The notes under the pieces are model-generated. The model was not told the DNA's origin, ran no database searches, and saw only the letters and a list, made by a program, of their open reading frames with translations. Positions 1 through 8,299 of a DNA stretch of 64,000 bases are shown one piece after another; position 1 is the stretch's first letter, and the number at the start of each line of letters is the position of its first letter. Both the position numbers and the translations under genes were made by a program. The stretch spans positions 62,001 through 126,000 of the forward strand of contig CAYSNW010000001.1 of NCBI GenBank assembly GCA_964432415.1, written 5' to 3'. This DNA comes from JAFECT01 sp964432415. GTDB lineage: Bacteria; Pseudomonadota; Alphaproteobacteria; Caulobacterales; Caulobacteraceae.

Positions 1-1485
1 ACGCTGGAGGTCAGCTACTCGCCGTTCAAGGGCTTCGACCCGGCGCCCATCGCCACAGCCCTGTCGCGCTACCCCTACGGCTGCACCGAACAGCTGGTCT
101 CGGCCGCCTATCCCTGGCTCTACGTCACCGAGGTGGGGACCGACGGCAAGCTGGTGCGCCGCGCCCATCCCCTGCTCTCCGACGCGGTCGGACGCCTGCT
201 CGACCGGCAGTCCTCCGACGGGGCCTTCGGGCTCTGGAGGGTCGGGGACGGGGAGGCGGACGCCTGGCTGGGCGCCTACGCCACCGACTTCCTGATCGAG
301 GCCCAGGCCCAAGGCGCCCCGGTACCGCAGGCCGCTGTGGAAAAGGCGCTCTCGGCCATGCGGATGATCTCGCGCCCCGACGGCTTCGCGGCCGTCGCCT
401 ACAAGCTCGAGTATCCGGAGTGGTGGGTGTTCGACAAGGAACGCAGCGGGGAGGCCACCAAGCGCATGCGCTCGCGCGCCTCGGCCTATGCGCTCTATGT
501 CCTGGCCAAGGCCAAGCGGGGCGATCTGGCGCGGCTGCGCTGGTACCACGACGTGCAGTTCAAGACCGAGAAGTCGCCGCTGGCCCGCGCCCAGGTCGGG
601 GCGGGCCTCGCCCTGATGGGCGATCAGGCGAGAGCCCGTGACAGCTTCAAGCAGGCGATCGAGGCGCTCGGCTACCGCGCGCCGGAGGACTGGTACCAGT
701 CGCCGCTGCGCGACCTGTCGTCGGTCATCGCCCTGGCCTATGAGGCGGGCGAGCCCGACATCGCCCGCTCGCTGCAGAAGAAGCTGGAGGGCGCCGTGCG
801 CGATCCCGACTCGCTCACCACCCAGGAGCAGGCCCGTCTGCTGCAGGCGGCGCACTTCATGCTGCGGGCCTCAGGTGTGCCGAAGATCGAAGCTGTGGGG
901 GTCACGCCACTGGTCGACAGCGGCGGCGCCCATCGCTGGGGCGTGGGCAAGCTGGCCTCGGCGCGCTTCGTCAATCGCGGCTCCGGCGCCCTGTGGCGCA
1001 CGGTGACGGTGCGCGGTTCTCCGGCCACCGCGCCGGGCACGGCGGCGCAGGGACTCTCGCTGGAGAAGGCCTGGTTTACGATGCAGGGCGCGCCGGTCGA
1101 TCCGACCCATCTGGCCCAGGGCCAGAGGATGGTGGTGCGCATCAGCGGCCGCTCCGGCCAGGGTCGCACCTTGCCCCTGGTCATCGACGACGCCCTGCCG
1201 GCGGGCCTGGAGATCGAGACGGTGCTCAGTCCCGAGGACAGCTCCGAGGGTCCCTACAAGTTCCTGGGCGAACTCAGGGGAACCAACGCCCAGGAGATGC
1301 GCGACGACCGCTTCGTTGCGGCCATGACCCTGCCCGGCAACGAGCACTTCGCCGTGGCCTATGTGGTCCGGGCCGTCACCGCCGGCGACTTCTACCGGCC
1401 GGGGGCGGAGGCGCGCGACATGTACCGCTCCAACGTCTTCGCCCGCACCGAGGGCGGCCGCATGGCGGTGGCGCCGGGCGGGTGA
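1..1485 (+). CDS. Bacterial alpha-2-macroglobulin family protein, C-terminal part (5' end outside window)
   Basis: The reading frame is open from the first base to a TGA at 1483-1485, so this is the last 494 residues of a larger protein; full-length family members are about 1,600-1,900 residues. The fragment opens with the thioester signature: YPYGCTEQ at fragment residues 24-31, with Cys28 and Gln31 as the residues that would form the internal thioester. After it come helical repeats typical of the thioester domain and then a beta-rich C-terminal domain. The family (E. coli YfhM type) is a periplasmic, usually lipid-anchored protease trap. The stop codon overlaps the start of pbpC, and this macroglobulin-PBP1C pairing is the classic arrangement. 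The signal peptide and bait region cannot be assessed because they lie upstream of the window. Confidence 0.9.
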   Translation, partial: TLEVSYSPFKGFDPAPIATALSRYPYGCTEQLVSAAYPWLYVTEVGTDGKLVRRAHPLLSDAVGRLLDRQSSDGAFGLWRVGDGEADAWLGAYATDFLIEAQAQGAPVPQAAVEKALSAMRMISRPDGFAAVAYKLEYPEWWVFDKERSGEATKRMRSRASAYALYVLAKAKRGDLARLRWYHDVQFKTEKSPLARAQVGAGLALMGDQARARDSFKQAIEALGYRAPEDWYQSPLRDLSSVIALAYEAGEPDIARSLQKKLEGAVRDPDSLTTQEQARLLQAAHFMLRASGVPKIEAVGVTPLVDSGGAHRWGVGKLASARFVNRGSGALWRTVTVRGSPATAPGTAAQGLSLEKAWFTMQGAPVDPTHLAQGQRMVVRISGRSGQGRTLPLVIDDALPAGLEIETVLSPEDSSEGPYKFLGELRGTNAQEMRDDRFVAAMTLPGNEHFAVAYVVRAVTAGDFYRPGAEARDMYRSNVFARTEGGRMAVAPGG

Positions 1486-3581
1486 TGGACGCGTCGTGGT
1501 GGAACGTGTGGCGCTCGAAACTTCCCTTCGAGCGCCCGGGATGGGTGCGGGCCATCGTCATCGGCCTGATGGCGCTGATGGGCGTCGAGGTCCTCGTCGC
1601 CGCGCTCGACCTCGCCCTGCCGCCCGACATGGGCAAGGCGGCCCGGTCCTCGCCGGTGGCGCTGGACCGGCGCGGAACCTGGCTCCGGGCCCTGCCGGTG
1701 GAGCGGGGCCGCTGGCGCATCCGCGCGGACCTGAAGCGCACCGATCCGGGTTTCCTCGCCCATCTGCTGAAGGTCGAGGACGCGGCGTTCCGGCTCCATC
1801 CCGGCGTCGATCCCGGGGCTGTCCTGCGCGCCCTGATCGGCAACAGCCGCGCCGGCCGTGTGGTCTCCGGCGGCTCGACCATCACGATGCAGACCGCGCG
1901 CCTGCTGGAGCCGCATCCGCGCACCCTTCTGGCCAAGCTGGTCGAGATGTTCCGCGCCGGCCAGCTGGAGGCGCGGCTCAGCAAGGACCAGATCCTGGCG
2001 CTCTATCTGACGCTCACCCCCTACGGCGGCAATCTGGAGGGGGTGCGCGCGGCCTCCCTGTCCTACTTCGGCCATGAGCCGGAGACCCTGACGCTGGGCG
2101 AACAGGCGCTGCTGATCGCCCTGCCCCAGGCCCCCGAAGCGCGCCGCCCCGACCTGCGCCCCGCCGCCGCGCGCGCCGCGCGCCGGATCGTGCTGGACAA
2201 GCTGCTGCGAGCGGGCGCGATCACCGCGGCCGCCCGCGATGAGGCCGACGCCGAGCCCCTGCCCACGGGCCGCGCCGCCTTCCCGAAACTGGCCTGGCAC
2301 GCCGCGGGCCGGTTGGCGCGCCAGGCGCCGATGCTGACACCCACTGTGGAGACCACGATCGACGCGGGCCTGCAGGCCCGGCTGGAGGAGTTCGCGCGTA
2401 CGACCGCAACCGCCCAGGGGCCGGAGACCAGCGTCGGCGTTCTGGTGGTCGAGTTGAAGACCCGCGCCGTGCGCGCCGCGGTCGGCTCCGCCGGACTCGA
2501 CCGGCCCGGCGGCTGGGTGGACATGACCCACGCCCTGCGCTCGCCCGGATCGGCGCTGAAGCCGTTCGTCTACGCGTTCGCCTTCGACCAGGGACTGGCG
2601 GCGCCCGACACCCGGCTGAACGACGCCCCCACCCGCTTCGGCGACTACCAGCCCGAGGATTTCGACCGCAGCTTCCACGGCGAGGTCACCGCGCGTGAGG
2701 CCCTGACCAATTCGCTCAACGTCCCGGCGGTGGCGACCCTGGAGAAGATCGGGCCGGAGGTGTTCCAGGCGCGGTTGGAGCAGGCGGGGGTGCGCCTCGT
2801 GCGGCCCAAGGCGCGCTTCAAGGGCGCGGGCCTGGCGCTGGCGCTGGGCGGGGCGGGGATCAGCCTGCAGGACCTGGCGGTGCTCTACGCGGCCCTGGCC
2901 GACGGCGGGGTCGCCAAGCCCCTGGCCTGGACCCGGGCCGATGCGGCCCGCAGGCCCGGCGAGGGAGGCTCGGTGCTGGTGCGGCCCGAGACCGCCGGCC
3001 AGATCCTCGACATCCTGCGCGAGACGCCGCCGCCGCGCGGCCGCACCCCCGGCGCCCTGATGGCCAGGGGGCCGCGTATCGCCTTCAAGACCGGGACATC
3101 GTACGGCTACCGCGACGCGCTCGCAGCGGGGGTGGGCGGCGGCTATGTGGTGATCGTCTGGACCGGACGGCCCGACGGCGGCGCCCGCGGCGGCCTGACC
3201 GGGCGCGATGCGGCTGCGCCCCTGCTGTTCGACGTCTTCGACCTGATCGACACCCCCTTCAAGGCGCCCCCGCCCATCGCCCCCCGCGGGGCGCCGATCG
3301 CGCTGCAGCGGCTGGAGCCGGCGGAGTCCGGCCCGGTCCTGATCTTCCCGACCGACGGGACCACGGTGCAGGTGGACAGCCTGGGCGCTTCCAGCCGCGG
3401 CCTGGTGCTGGCGGCGCGGGGACGCGACCTCAACTGGTTCGTCGACGGTCGCCCCCTGGCGCGCGAGCCGGTGTCCGGCCGCGTGGTTTGGCGCCCGCCG
3501 TCGGCGGGGTTCTATGCGCTGAGCGTCTCCGACCCCGAGGGCCGTGAGGCCCACGCGAAGGTGCGGGTGCGCGGCCCCTAG
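1485..3581 (+). CDS. pbpC: Penicillin-binding protein 1C (bifunctional transglycosylase/transpeptidase)
   Basis: This 698-residue class A penicillin-binding protein would polymerise and cross-link peptidoglycan in the periplasm. One N-terminal membrane segment lies near residues 20-40. The GT51 transglycosylase domain follows, with the catalytic Glu in KVEDAAF (Glu98) and the GGSTITMQ motif. The transpeptidase domain carries SALK (Ser356 and Lys359), the SLN motif in TNSLNVPA, and KTGTSYGYRD (Lys535). The last ~90 residues match the PBP1C C-terminal domain (FPTDGTTVQV, LNWFVDGRPL). The ATG at 1485 overlaps the TGA of the macroglobulin gene, so the pair is translationally coupled, as in E. coli yfhM-pbpC. 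The 3' end overlaps the stop codon of the convergent transporter by four bases. Confidence 0.95.
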   Translation: MDASWWNVWRSKLPFERPGWVRAIVIGLMALMGVEVLVAALDLALPPDMGKAARSSPVALDRRGTWLRALPVERGRWRIRADLKRTDPGFLAHLLKVEDAAFRLHPGVDPGAVLRALIGNSRAGRVVSGGSTITMQTARLLEPHPRTLLAKLVEMFRAGQLEARLSKDQILALYLTLTPYGGNLEGVRAASLSYFGHEPETLTLGEQALLIALPQAPEARRPDLRPAAARAARRIVLDKLLRAGAITAAARDEADAEPLPTGRAAFPKLAWHAAGRLARQAPMLTPTVETTIDAGLQARLEEFARTTATAQGPETSVGVLVVELKTRAVRAAVGSAGLDRPGGWVDMTHALRSPGSALKPFVYAFAFDQGLAAPDTRLNDAPTRFGDYQPEDFDRSFHGEVTAREALTNSLNVPAVATLEKIGPEVFQARLEQAGVRLVRPKARFKGAGLALALGGAGISLQDLAVLYAALADGGVAKPLAWTRADAARRPGEGGSVLVRPETAGQILDILRETPPPRGRTPGALMARGPRIAFKTGTSYGYRDALAAGVGGGYVVIVWTGRPDGGARGGLTGRDAAAPLLFDVFDLIDTPFKAPPPIAPRGAPIALQRLEPAESGPVLIFPTDGTTVQVDSLGASSRGLVLAARGRDLNWFVDGRPLAREPVSGRVVWRPPSAGFYALSVSDPEGREAHAKVRVRGP

Positions 3582-5251
3582 TTCTCGATCGTGTGCAAAT
3601 CCCGCCCTTTGGTCTCGGGCAGGAAGATCAGGGCCACGACGATGGCCACGGCGGTGAACACCACCGGGTACCACAGGCCGAAATAGATGTCCCCGTTGAG
3701 CGCCATCAGGGCGAAGGCGGCGGCCGGCAGGAAGCCGCCGACCCAGCCGGTGCCGATGTTGTAGGGCACGCCCATGCCGGTGTAGCGCACCCGGGTCGGG
3801 AACAGCTCGACCAGGGCCGCCGCCTGGGGTCCGTACAGCGCCGAGGCCGCCACCGTGAGCACCAGCATCACCAGCACCAGCCCCTGGAAGTCGACCTGTT
3901 TCGGGTCGGCCTTGTCGGGATAACCGGCGGCCTTGAGCGCCGCCTTGAGCTGCGTCTCGACCGCGCCCTTGGCCTTCTTCTGGGCGTCGCCCTTGAGCGC
4001 GCGCGCGTCGGCGGACTTGACCACGACCTCGCCCACCCGGACCTCGGCGATCGAACCGGCCGGCGCCGCCACATTGGCGTAGGAGACCCCGCCGTTGGTC
4101 AGAACGCTCTTCGCGATATCGCAGGAGGAGGCGAAGGTCGCCTTGCCCACGGGATCGAACTGCAGGGCGCAGTCGTTGGGGTCCGCGACGACGCTGACCG
4201 GTGACTTGGCCTGGGCCTCGGCGAGCGCCGGATTGGCGTAGCGGGTCAGGTAGTGGAAGGCCGAATGGCCGGTGATCGGCAGGTAGGCGATCACCGCCAG
4301 GATCATGCCGAACAGCATCACCGGCTTGCGCCCGATCTTGTCCGACAGCCAGGCGAAGGCGACGTAGAGCACCGCGCTGACCAGGGTCACGATGGCCATC
4401 ACCTCGTTGACCGTGGTGGTGTCGACCTTGAGGATCTTCTCCATGAAGAAGCGGCTGTAGAAGAAGGCCGCGTACCAGACCGCGCCCTGGGCGATCATCA
4501 CCCCGAACAGCACCAGGAAGACGTACTTCAGGTTCCGCCAGCGCAGGAAAGTCTCGGCGACAGGCGCGCGCTTGCCCGCGGCCTCGGCTTCCATGCGTTC
4601 GAAGGCGGGGCTTTCGCCCAGCTTCATGCGCACCCACAGTGACAGGATCAGCAGCACCGAGGAGAGCAGGAAAGGCACGCGCCAGCCCCAGGCTTCGAAG
4701 GCCTCGGTTCCCAGGATTGACTGGGTGGCCAGGATGACGCCCAGCGCGCCGACCAGGCCGAAGGCGGCGGAGGTCTGGATCCAGCCGGTCATGTAGCCGC
4801 GCTTGGCGTCTGGGGCATGTTCCGCCACGTAGATGGCCGCTCCGCCGTATTCGCCGCCCAGCGCGAAGCCCTGCAGCACGCGCAGCGCCACCAGGATCAG
4901 GGGCGCGGCGATGCCTATTTTGTCGAAGCCGGGGATCAGGCCGATGCCGACGGTGGCCAGGCCCATCATGGTGATGGTGACCAGGAAGGCGCGCTTTCGG
5001 CCGTTGGCGTCGCCGAAGGCCCCGAAGACCAGGGCGCCCAGGGGGCGGACGAAGAAGCCGAGCGCAAAGGTGGCCAGCGCCAGCAGGAAGCCCGTGGCCG
5101 GCGAGGCCTGGGCGAAGAACTGCTTGCCGAGGACGGTGGCGAGGTTGGCGAAGACGAAGAAGTCGTACCACTCGAAGGCCGTGCCGGCCGAGGAGGCGGC
5201 CACCACCGTCAGCAGGCCTGTCTCCGCCCGCGCCGAACCCTGAGCGTTCAT
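3578..5251 (-). CDS. MFS transporter, MHS (metabolite:H+ symporter) type, with a large internal insert
   Basis: A 557-residue inner-membrane secondary transporter with the usual MFS features: 12 predicted hydrophobic segments, FVRPLGALVFGAFGDANGRKRAF as the loop 2-3 signature (read in two parts), and a late loop signature FPTRVRYTGMGVPYN typical of the MHS/ProP-ShiA group. The family couples uptake of organic acids or betaines to protons; the substrate cannot be read here. The protein is about 110 residues longer than usual. The extra part, roughly residues 340-455, is a hydrophilic Ala/Lys-rich block with two cysteines (NDCALQF and SSCDIAK) that could form a disulfide if it faces the periplasm. 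The gene stands alone, convergent with pbpC. Function as an MFS permease is secure; the substrate is unknown. Confidence 0.88.
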   Translation of the reverse strand: MNAQGSARAETGLLTVVAASSAGTAFEWYDFFVFANLATVLGKQFFAQASPATGFLLALATFALGFFVRPLGALVFGAFGDANGRKRAFLVTITMMGLATVGIGLIPGFDKIGIAAPLILVALRVLQGFALGGEYGGAAIYVAEHAPDAKRGYMTGWIQTSAAFGLVGALGVILATQSILGTEAFEAWGWRVPFLLSSVLLILSLWVRMKLGESPAFERMEAEAAGKRAPVAETFLRWRNLKYVFLVLFGVMIAQGAVWYAAFFYSRFFMEKILKVDTTTVNEVMAIVTLVSAVLYVAFAWLSDKIGRKPVMLFGMILAVIAYLPITGHSAFHYLTRYANPALAEAQAKSPVSVVADPNDCALQFDPVGKATFASSCDIAKSVLTNGGVSYANVAAPAGSIAEVRVGEVVVKSADARALKGDAQKKAKGAVETQLKAALKAAGYPDKADPKQVDFQGLVLVMLVLTVAASALYGPQAAALVELFPTRVRYTGMGVPYNIGTGWVGGFLPAAAFALMALNGDIYFGLWYPVVFTAVAIVVALIFLPETKGRDLHTIEN

Positions 5252-5309
5252 TCCGGCTCCCCCCGAATTTGCCGGCCAAGGATTAGCACGCCCGCCTATT
5301 CCCGCAACG

Positions 5310-5337
5310 AAAAGCCCCGCTGGGGGAGCGGCGGGGC
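5310..5337 (-). terminator. Intrinsic terminator of the entericidin-like gene
   Basis: Read on the minus strand, GCCCCGC (5337-5331) and GCGGGGC (5320-5314) form a 7-bp GC stem around a 10-base loop, followed by TTTT (5313-5310). It lies 26 bases beyond the stop codon of the lipoprotein gene and would separate it from the MFS gene downstream. Confidence 0.8.
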
Positions 5338-5363
5338 CTCACGCGATCAAGGCTGCGGACAGC

Positions 5364-5504
5364 CTATTTGGGCTTGGCGTCTTCGGCCGTCTGGGTGACG
5401 GCCGTGCCGGCCGCCTTGATGTCCTTGCCCGCGCCGGCGACGGTGTTGCAGGCGGCGGTCGTCAGGGCCGCGGCGGCGGCGAAGAGAACAAAGAACTTGC
5501 GCAT
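5364..5504 (-). CDS. Entericidin A/B-like small lipoprotein
   Basis: A 46-residue protein that starts MRKFFVLFAAAAALTTAAC, a lipoprotein signal peptide with a lipobox (TAAC) whose Cys19 would be lipidated. The mature part NTVAGAGKDIKAAG continues with TAVTQTAEDAK, the recognisable entericidin signature (CNTVxGxGkDIxxaG). Entericidins are tiny envelope lipoproteins linked to stress and stationary phase. The ATG is preceded by GGGAG at a good distance. The gene follows phyK on the same strand, but it has its own GGAAC-N16-CGTT promoter about 27 bases upstream and its own terminator, so it is a monocistronic stress gene. Its small size means it is easily missed. Confidence 0.88.
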   Translation of the reverse strand: MRKFFVLFAAAAALTTAACNTVAGAGKDIKAAGTAVTQTAEDAKPK

Positions 5505-5530
5505 GACGATACTCCCGTATGCGCGGGTTC

Positions 5531-5555
5531 AACGTTCAGGCTGCATCCTTGTTCC
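5531..5555 (-). promoter_or_regulatory. EcfG-type promoter of the entericidin-like gene
   Basis: On the minus strand GGAAC (5555-5551) and CGTT (5534-5531) are separated by exactly 16 bases, which matches the alphaproteobacterial EcfG (sigma-T) consensus GGAAC-N16/17-CGTT. The -10 element is about 27 bases from the ATG at 5504, leaving a 5' leader of about 20 bases. Most of the element sits inside the last codons of phyK. Confidence 0.85.
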
Positions 5556-7284
5556 CCGTGCCGCCACCGGTGTCCGGGCCGGCGTCGTCATCCTCGGCCA
5601 TCTGCTCGCTGGCCTCGGGGGTCGGGAAGGAGAGCCGGGCCAGCAGACCGCCCTGCGGTCCGCGCACGATCTCGGCCCGGCCTCTGAGCTGGCGGGCGAA
5701 GGCGGTCATCAGGGTGCGTCCCACCCCCTGGTCCAGGGCGGCTTCCGCCTCGGCCATCCCCGGCCCGTCGTCCTCGACCTCAAGCGTCGATTCCTCGCGC
5801 TCGACCTTGAAACGGACCCGCAGCATGCCGCCCCGGCCGTCGAAGGCGTGCTTCTGGGCGTTGGTGATCGCCTCCACGGCCCACAGGGCCAGCGGCGCCA
5901 GCTTGTCGGGATCGATGACCAGCGGATCGGCCTCCAGTTCGCTGCGGACCAGGGGGCCGCTGCGTCCGGTGTCGCCCGCCACCAGCTGGGAGATCAGCTC
6001 CTCCAGGAAGCTGCGCACGTCCACGCGTCTCAGGTCCGGGCTCTGGTAGAGGGCGCGGTAGATCAGGGCCAGCGCGGTGATCCTCTGGCGGGTGTCGCTC
6101 ATCGCCGCGCGGGCGGCGGGGTCGGTCAGCGAGCGCTGCTGCATGTTGAGCAGGGAGGAAATGACCTGCAGGTTGTTCTTCACCCGGTGGTGGATCTCGC
6201 GCATCAGCGCGTCCTTGTGCGCCAGGGATTCGCGCAGCTCCGCATCGCGCCGGTCGATGGCGTCGGCCATCTGGTCCAGGGTGTGGGCCAGGTTGCGGAT
6301 CTCCAGCGGCGCGTTGCGGGCCTGAACGGGCCGGACCGAGAACCGGCCTTTGGCGTAGATCGAGGCGATGCGCTCCAGATACCCCAGCCAGCGGATCACC
6401 ACCCGCTCGGCCACGATCAGGACCGCGCCCACCGCCAGGCACCAGGCGATGAAGGGCAGGACGAAGCTGGCCAGGGGATTGAGCCGGGCCCAGGAGAACA
6501 CCCCCTGGGTCGAGGCCGACAGGATGACGAAGGCGTCGTCCTGGACCAGGGGCGCTGCGGAAAACAGCCGGCGGTGGCCTTGGCCGTCGCGGGCGTAGAA
6601 CCAGGCGGAGCCGTTGCGGCGGGCTTCGACCAGACGCGCGGGCGGCGGAGCGCCGAAGGCGTCGGCGTGTGTGGCGTTCAGAATGTGTCCTGAGCCGTCG
6701 GCCACGGCGACCTCCGCGCCCGGGGGCAGGGCGCCCTGGCCCTGGCCGGGACGCAGTTCCGACAGGGGCAGCAGGGCGACATAGGCGCCGTCGAAGGTCC
6801 CCTCCGGCCGCTCGATTCTGACCGCGGTGAGGGCTGTCGAGCCCGTGCGCGTCAGCACCATCGGGTCTCCCTCGCGCAGCCGTCGGAACCAGGCCGCCCC
6901 GAGCGCCGGAGCCGGGACGCCGGCGCCCTGGCTGGCGCAGACCGCCACGCCCGTCGCCGAATACCGGATGAACGCCTGGTAGCCCTGCAGGCGGTGGCTG
7001 AGGGCTTCCAGGCGCGGCGCGCAGGCGGCCCCGGTGGTTTCGCTCTGCAGCGTCTCGAGCACCGAGATCGCGCTTTCCAGCCGGGCCTGGGCGGTGGAGG
7101 CCACCCGCTGGGCGCCCATCGCCAGGTCCAGGCGCTGATGGTCGGCTTCGCGGTTGTAGGCGCCCACGGCCTGCAGGGCGCCGAGCGCGAGCACGGGCAA
7201 GAGCGCGATGGCGAGCGCCAGCGCCAGGCGGTTTCGGATGGTCTGGAACCGAGAGGCCCGCGTCCAGGCCCTGAACAGTCCCAT
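5536..7284 (-). CDS. phyK: Membrane sensor histidine kinase of the HisKA_2 family, PhyK-like
   Basis: A 582-residue kinase. A first membrane segment (near residues 19-40) and a second (near 275-300) enclose a periplasmic sensory domain of about 230 residues containing two cysteines (CAPR, VCAS). A HAMP-like linker and coiled coil follow. The phosphoacceptor region reads REIHHRVKNNLQVISSLL, with the histidine near residue 365; this HRVKNN motif is the HisKA_2 signature of general stress response kinases. The ATP-binding domain has the N box in EAITNAQKHAF and a G box in EDDGPGM. The gene starts 4 bases after ecfG and so belongs to the nepR-ecfG operon, the same order as in Caulobacter, where PhyK phosphorylates PhyR. 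The signal sensed is unknown. Confidence 0.9.
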   Translation of the reverse strand: MGLFRAWTRASRFQTIRNRLALALAIALLPVLALGALQAVGAYNREADHQRLDLAMGAQRVASTAQARLESAISVLETLQSETTGAACAPRLEALSHRLQGYQAFIRYSATGVAVCASQGAGVPAPALGAAWFRRLREGDPMVLTRTGSTALTAVRIERPEGTFDGAYVALLPLSELRPGQGQGALPPGAEVAVADGSGHILNATHADAFGAPPPARLVEARRNGSAWFYARDGQGHRRLFSAAPLVQDDAFVILSASTQGVFSWARLNPLASFVLPFIAWCLAVGAVLIVAERVVIRWLGYLERIASIYAKGRFSVRPVQARNAPLEIRNLAHTLDQMADAIDRRDAELRESLAHKDALMREIHHRVKNNLQVISSLLNMQQRSLTDPAARAAMSDTRQRITALALIYRALYQSPDLRRVDVRSFLEELISQLVAGDTGRSGPLVRSELEADPLVIDPDKLAPLALWAVEAITNAQKHAFDGRGGMLRVRFKVEREESTLEVEDDGPGMAEAEAALDQGVGRTLMTAFARQLRGRAEIVRGPQGGLLARLSFPTPEASEQMAEDDDAGPDTGGGTGNKDAA

Positions 7285-7288
7285 CGCC

Positions 7289-7873
7289 TTACCGGGCGCC
7301 GCTCAACCGTTCGGCGTCGGCCAGGATCGAGCCCATGGCGTCGCCGGCCGGCGCGCCGTCCCGTTCGTAATCCCCCTGGTCGAGCGCGGCCTGCAGCGCG
7401 CGCCGCGCGCGGCTCACCCGGCTCTTCACCGTGCCCACGGCGCAGCCGCAGATCTCAGCCGCCTCTTCGTAGGCGAAGCCGCCGGCGCCCACGAGCACCA
7501 GGGCTTCGCGCTGTTCGTCCGGCAGGCTGCCCAGGGCCAGGCGCAGTTCGTCGAGCGCCACGGGCGCTTCCGGATCATCCGGCGCCACCAGGGTGCGTTC
7601 GGCCGCCTCCTGGTCCAGCTGGGACTGGCGCCAGGACCGGCGCTTCTCGGAATAGAACTGGTTGCGCAGGATCATGAAGGTCCAGGCCTTCATGTTGGTG
7701 CCCATCTGGAAGCTGGCGCGTGCGTCCCAGGCCTTCATCATGGCGTCCTGGGCCAGGTCGTCGGCCGCGGTCGGGTCGCCGCAGAGGGTGCGGGCAAAGG
7801 CGCGCAGATGCGGGATGAGGCCGACCAGCTCCCGCTTGAACGGGGCGTCGGCGTCACTTTCGGGACGGCTCAT
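7289..7873 (-). CDS. ecfG: General stress response ECF sigma factor EcfG (sigma-T)
   Basis: A 194-residue ECF sigma factor. Region 2 spans about residues 15-75 (HLRAFARTLCGDPTAADDL, then DAMMKAWDARASFQ). Region 4 spans about 120-185 (LPDEQREALVLVGAGGFAYE, then GTVKSRVSRARRALQ, the helix-turn-helix that reads the -35 element). I start it at the ATG at 7873 because this overlaps the nepR stop as ATGA, because codons further upstream fall inside nepR, and because it leaves a family-length protein. EcfG directs RNA polymerase to GGAAC-N16-CGTT promoters and is held inactive by NepR. Four such promoters are visible in this window, including the one for its own operon. Confidence 0.95.
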   Translation of the reverse strand: MSRPESDADAPFKRELVGLIPHLRAFARTLCGDPTAADDLAQDAMMKAWDARASFQMGTNMKAWTFMILRNQFYSEKRRSWRQSQLDQEAAERTLVAPDDPEAPVALDELRLALGSLPDEQREALVLVGAGGFAYEEAAEICGCAVGTVKSRVSRARRALQAALDQGDYERDGAPAGDAMGSILADAERLSGAR

Positions 7874-8073
7874 TCGCCGCCCTCGCTGCGCGCGTCGGCG
7901 CGGCGGAGAATCTCGAGGAATTCGTCCGGCACCGGTTCCGACACCACCTGGTCGAACATCTGGCGCAGTTTCACGCCGATGGCCTGCTGACGCAGCCGGG
8001 CTTCGTCGGTCGAATCTTCGCTGGAAACAGGCCTGCGACGCGCCGAGTCGTTTTGATCGATCATTAGGTCCAC
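7870..8073 (-). CDS. nepR: NepR anti-sigma factor
   Basis: A 67-residue acidic protein whose centre reads IGVKLRQMFDQVVSEPVPDE followed by FLEILRRAD, the diagnostic NepR core of two helices that wrap EcfG or the sigma-like domain of PhyR. NepR sequesters EcfG until phosphorylated PhyR captures it. The stop codon overlaps the ecfG start (ATGA), which helps keep the two proteins in balance. A second in-frame ATG lies three codons into the gene, so the start could be slightly later. The GGAAC-N16-CGTT promoter lies 52-77 bases upstream of the start. Confidence 0.95.
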   Translation of the reverse strand: MDLMIDQNDSARRRPVSSEDSTDEARLRQQAIGVKLRQMFDQVVSEPVPDEFLEILRRADARSEGGE

Positions 8074-8125
8074 CGCGCGCAGCCCCCGCCGGAGCGCGCT
8101 GACAAGGAAAGGGCTCGTCGGTCAC

Positions 8126-8150
8126 AACGTCAGAATTCGACGGAGGTTCC
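8126..8150 (-). promoter_or_regulatory. EcfG promoter of nepR-ecfG-phyK
   Basis: On the minus strand GGAAC (8150-8146) is followed after 16 bases by CGTT (8129-8126), an exact match to the EcfG consensus. It drives the nepR operon and makes the sigma factor autoregulatory. Confidence 0.9.
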
Positions 8151-8191
8151 ACGCATTTTGCAATAATATGGCCAAGCTGCCCTCGCGTCGA

Positions 8192-8216
8192 GGAACCAAC
8201 CGGGACCTGGGCCGTT
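8192..8216 (+). promoter_or_regulatory. EcfG promoter of phyR
   Basis: GGAAC (8192-8196), 16 bases, then CGTT (8213-8216). It lies about 85 bases upstream of the phyR ATG and is back to back with the nepR promoter, with 41 bases between the two -35 elements. Confidence 0.9.
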
Positions 8217-8299
8217 CAGCAGGGGTAGCACGTCGCGGTCGGAGCCGCTGGTTTCGCTCGCGACGTGCCTGTGCATCACATTTGTCGGGGAAACCGTCC

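Noticed and set aside
1392..5279. A 1295-codon open frame on the minus strand across pbpC and the MFS gene
   Set aside because: Its translation is Arg/Gly/Ala-rich without domains, and the part over 3578-5251 is a frame-shifted shadow of the real transporter. GC-rich DNA gives many such long antisense frames.
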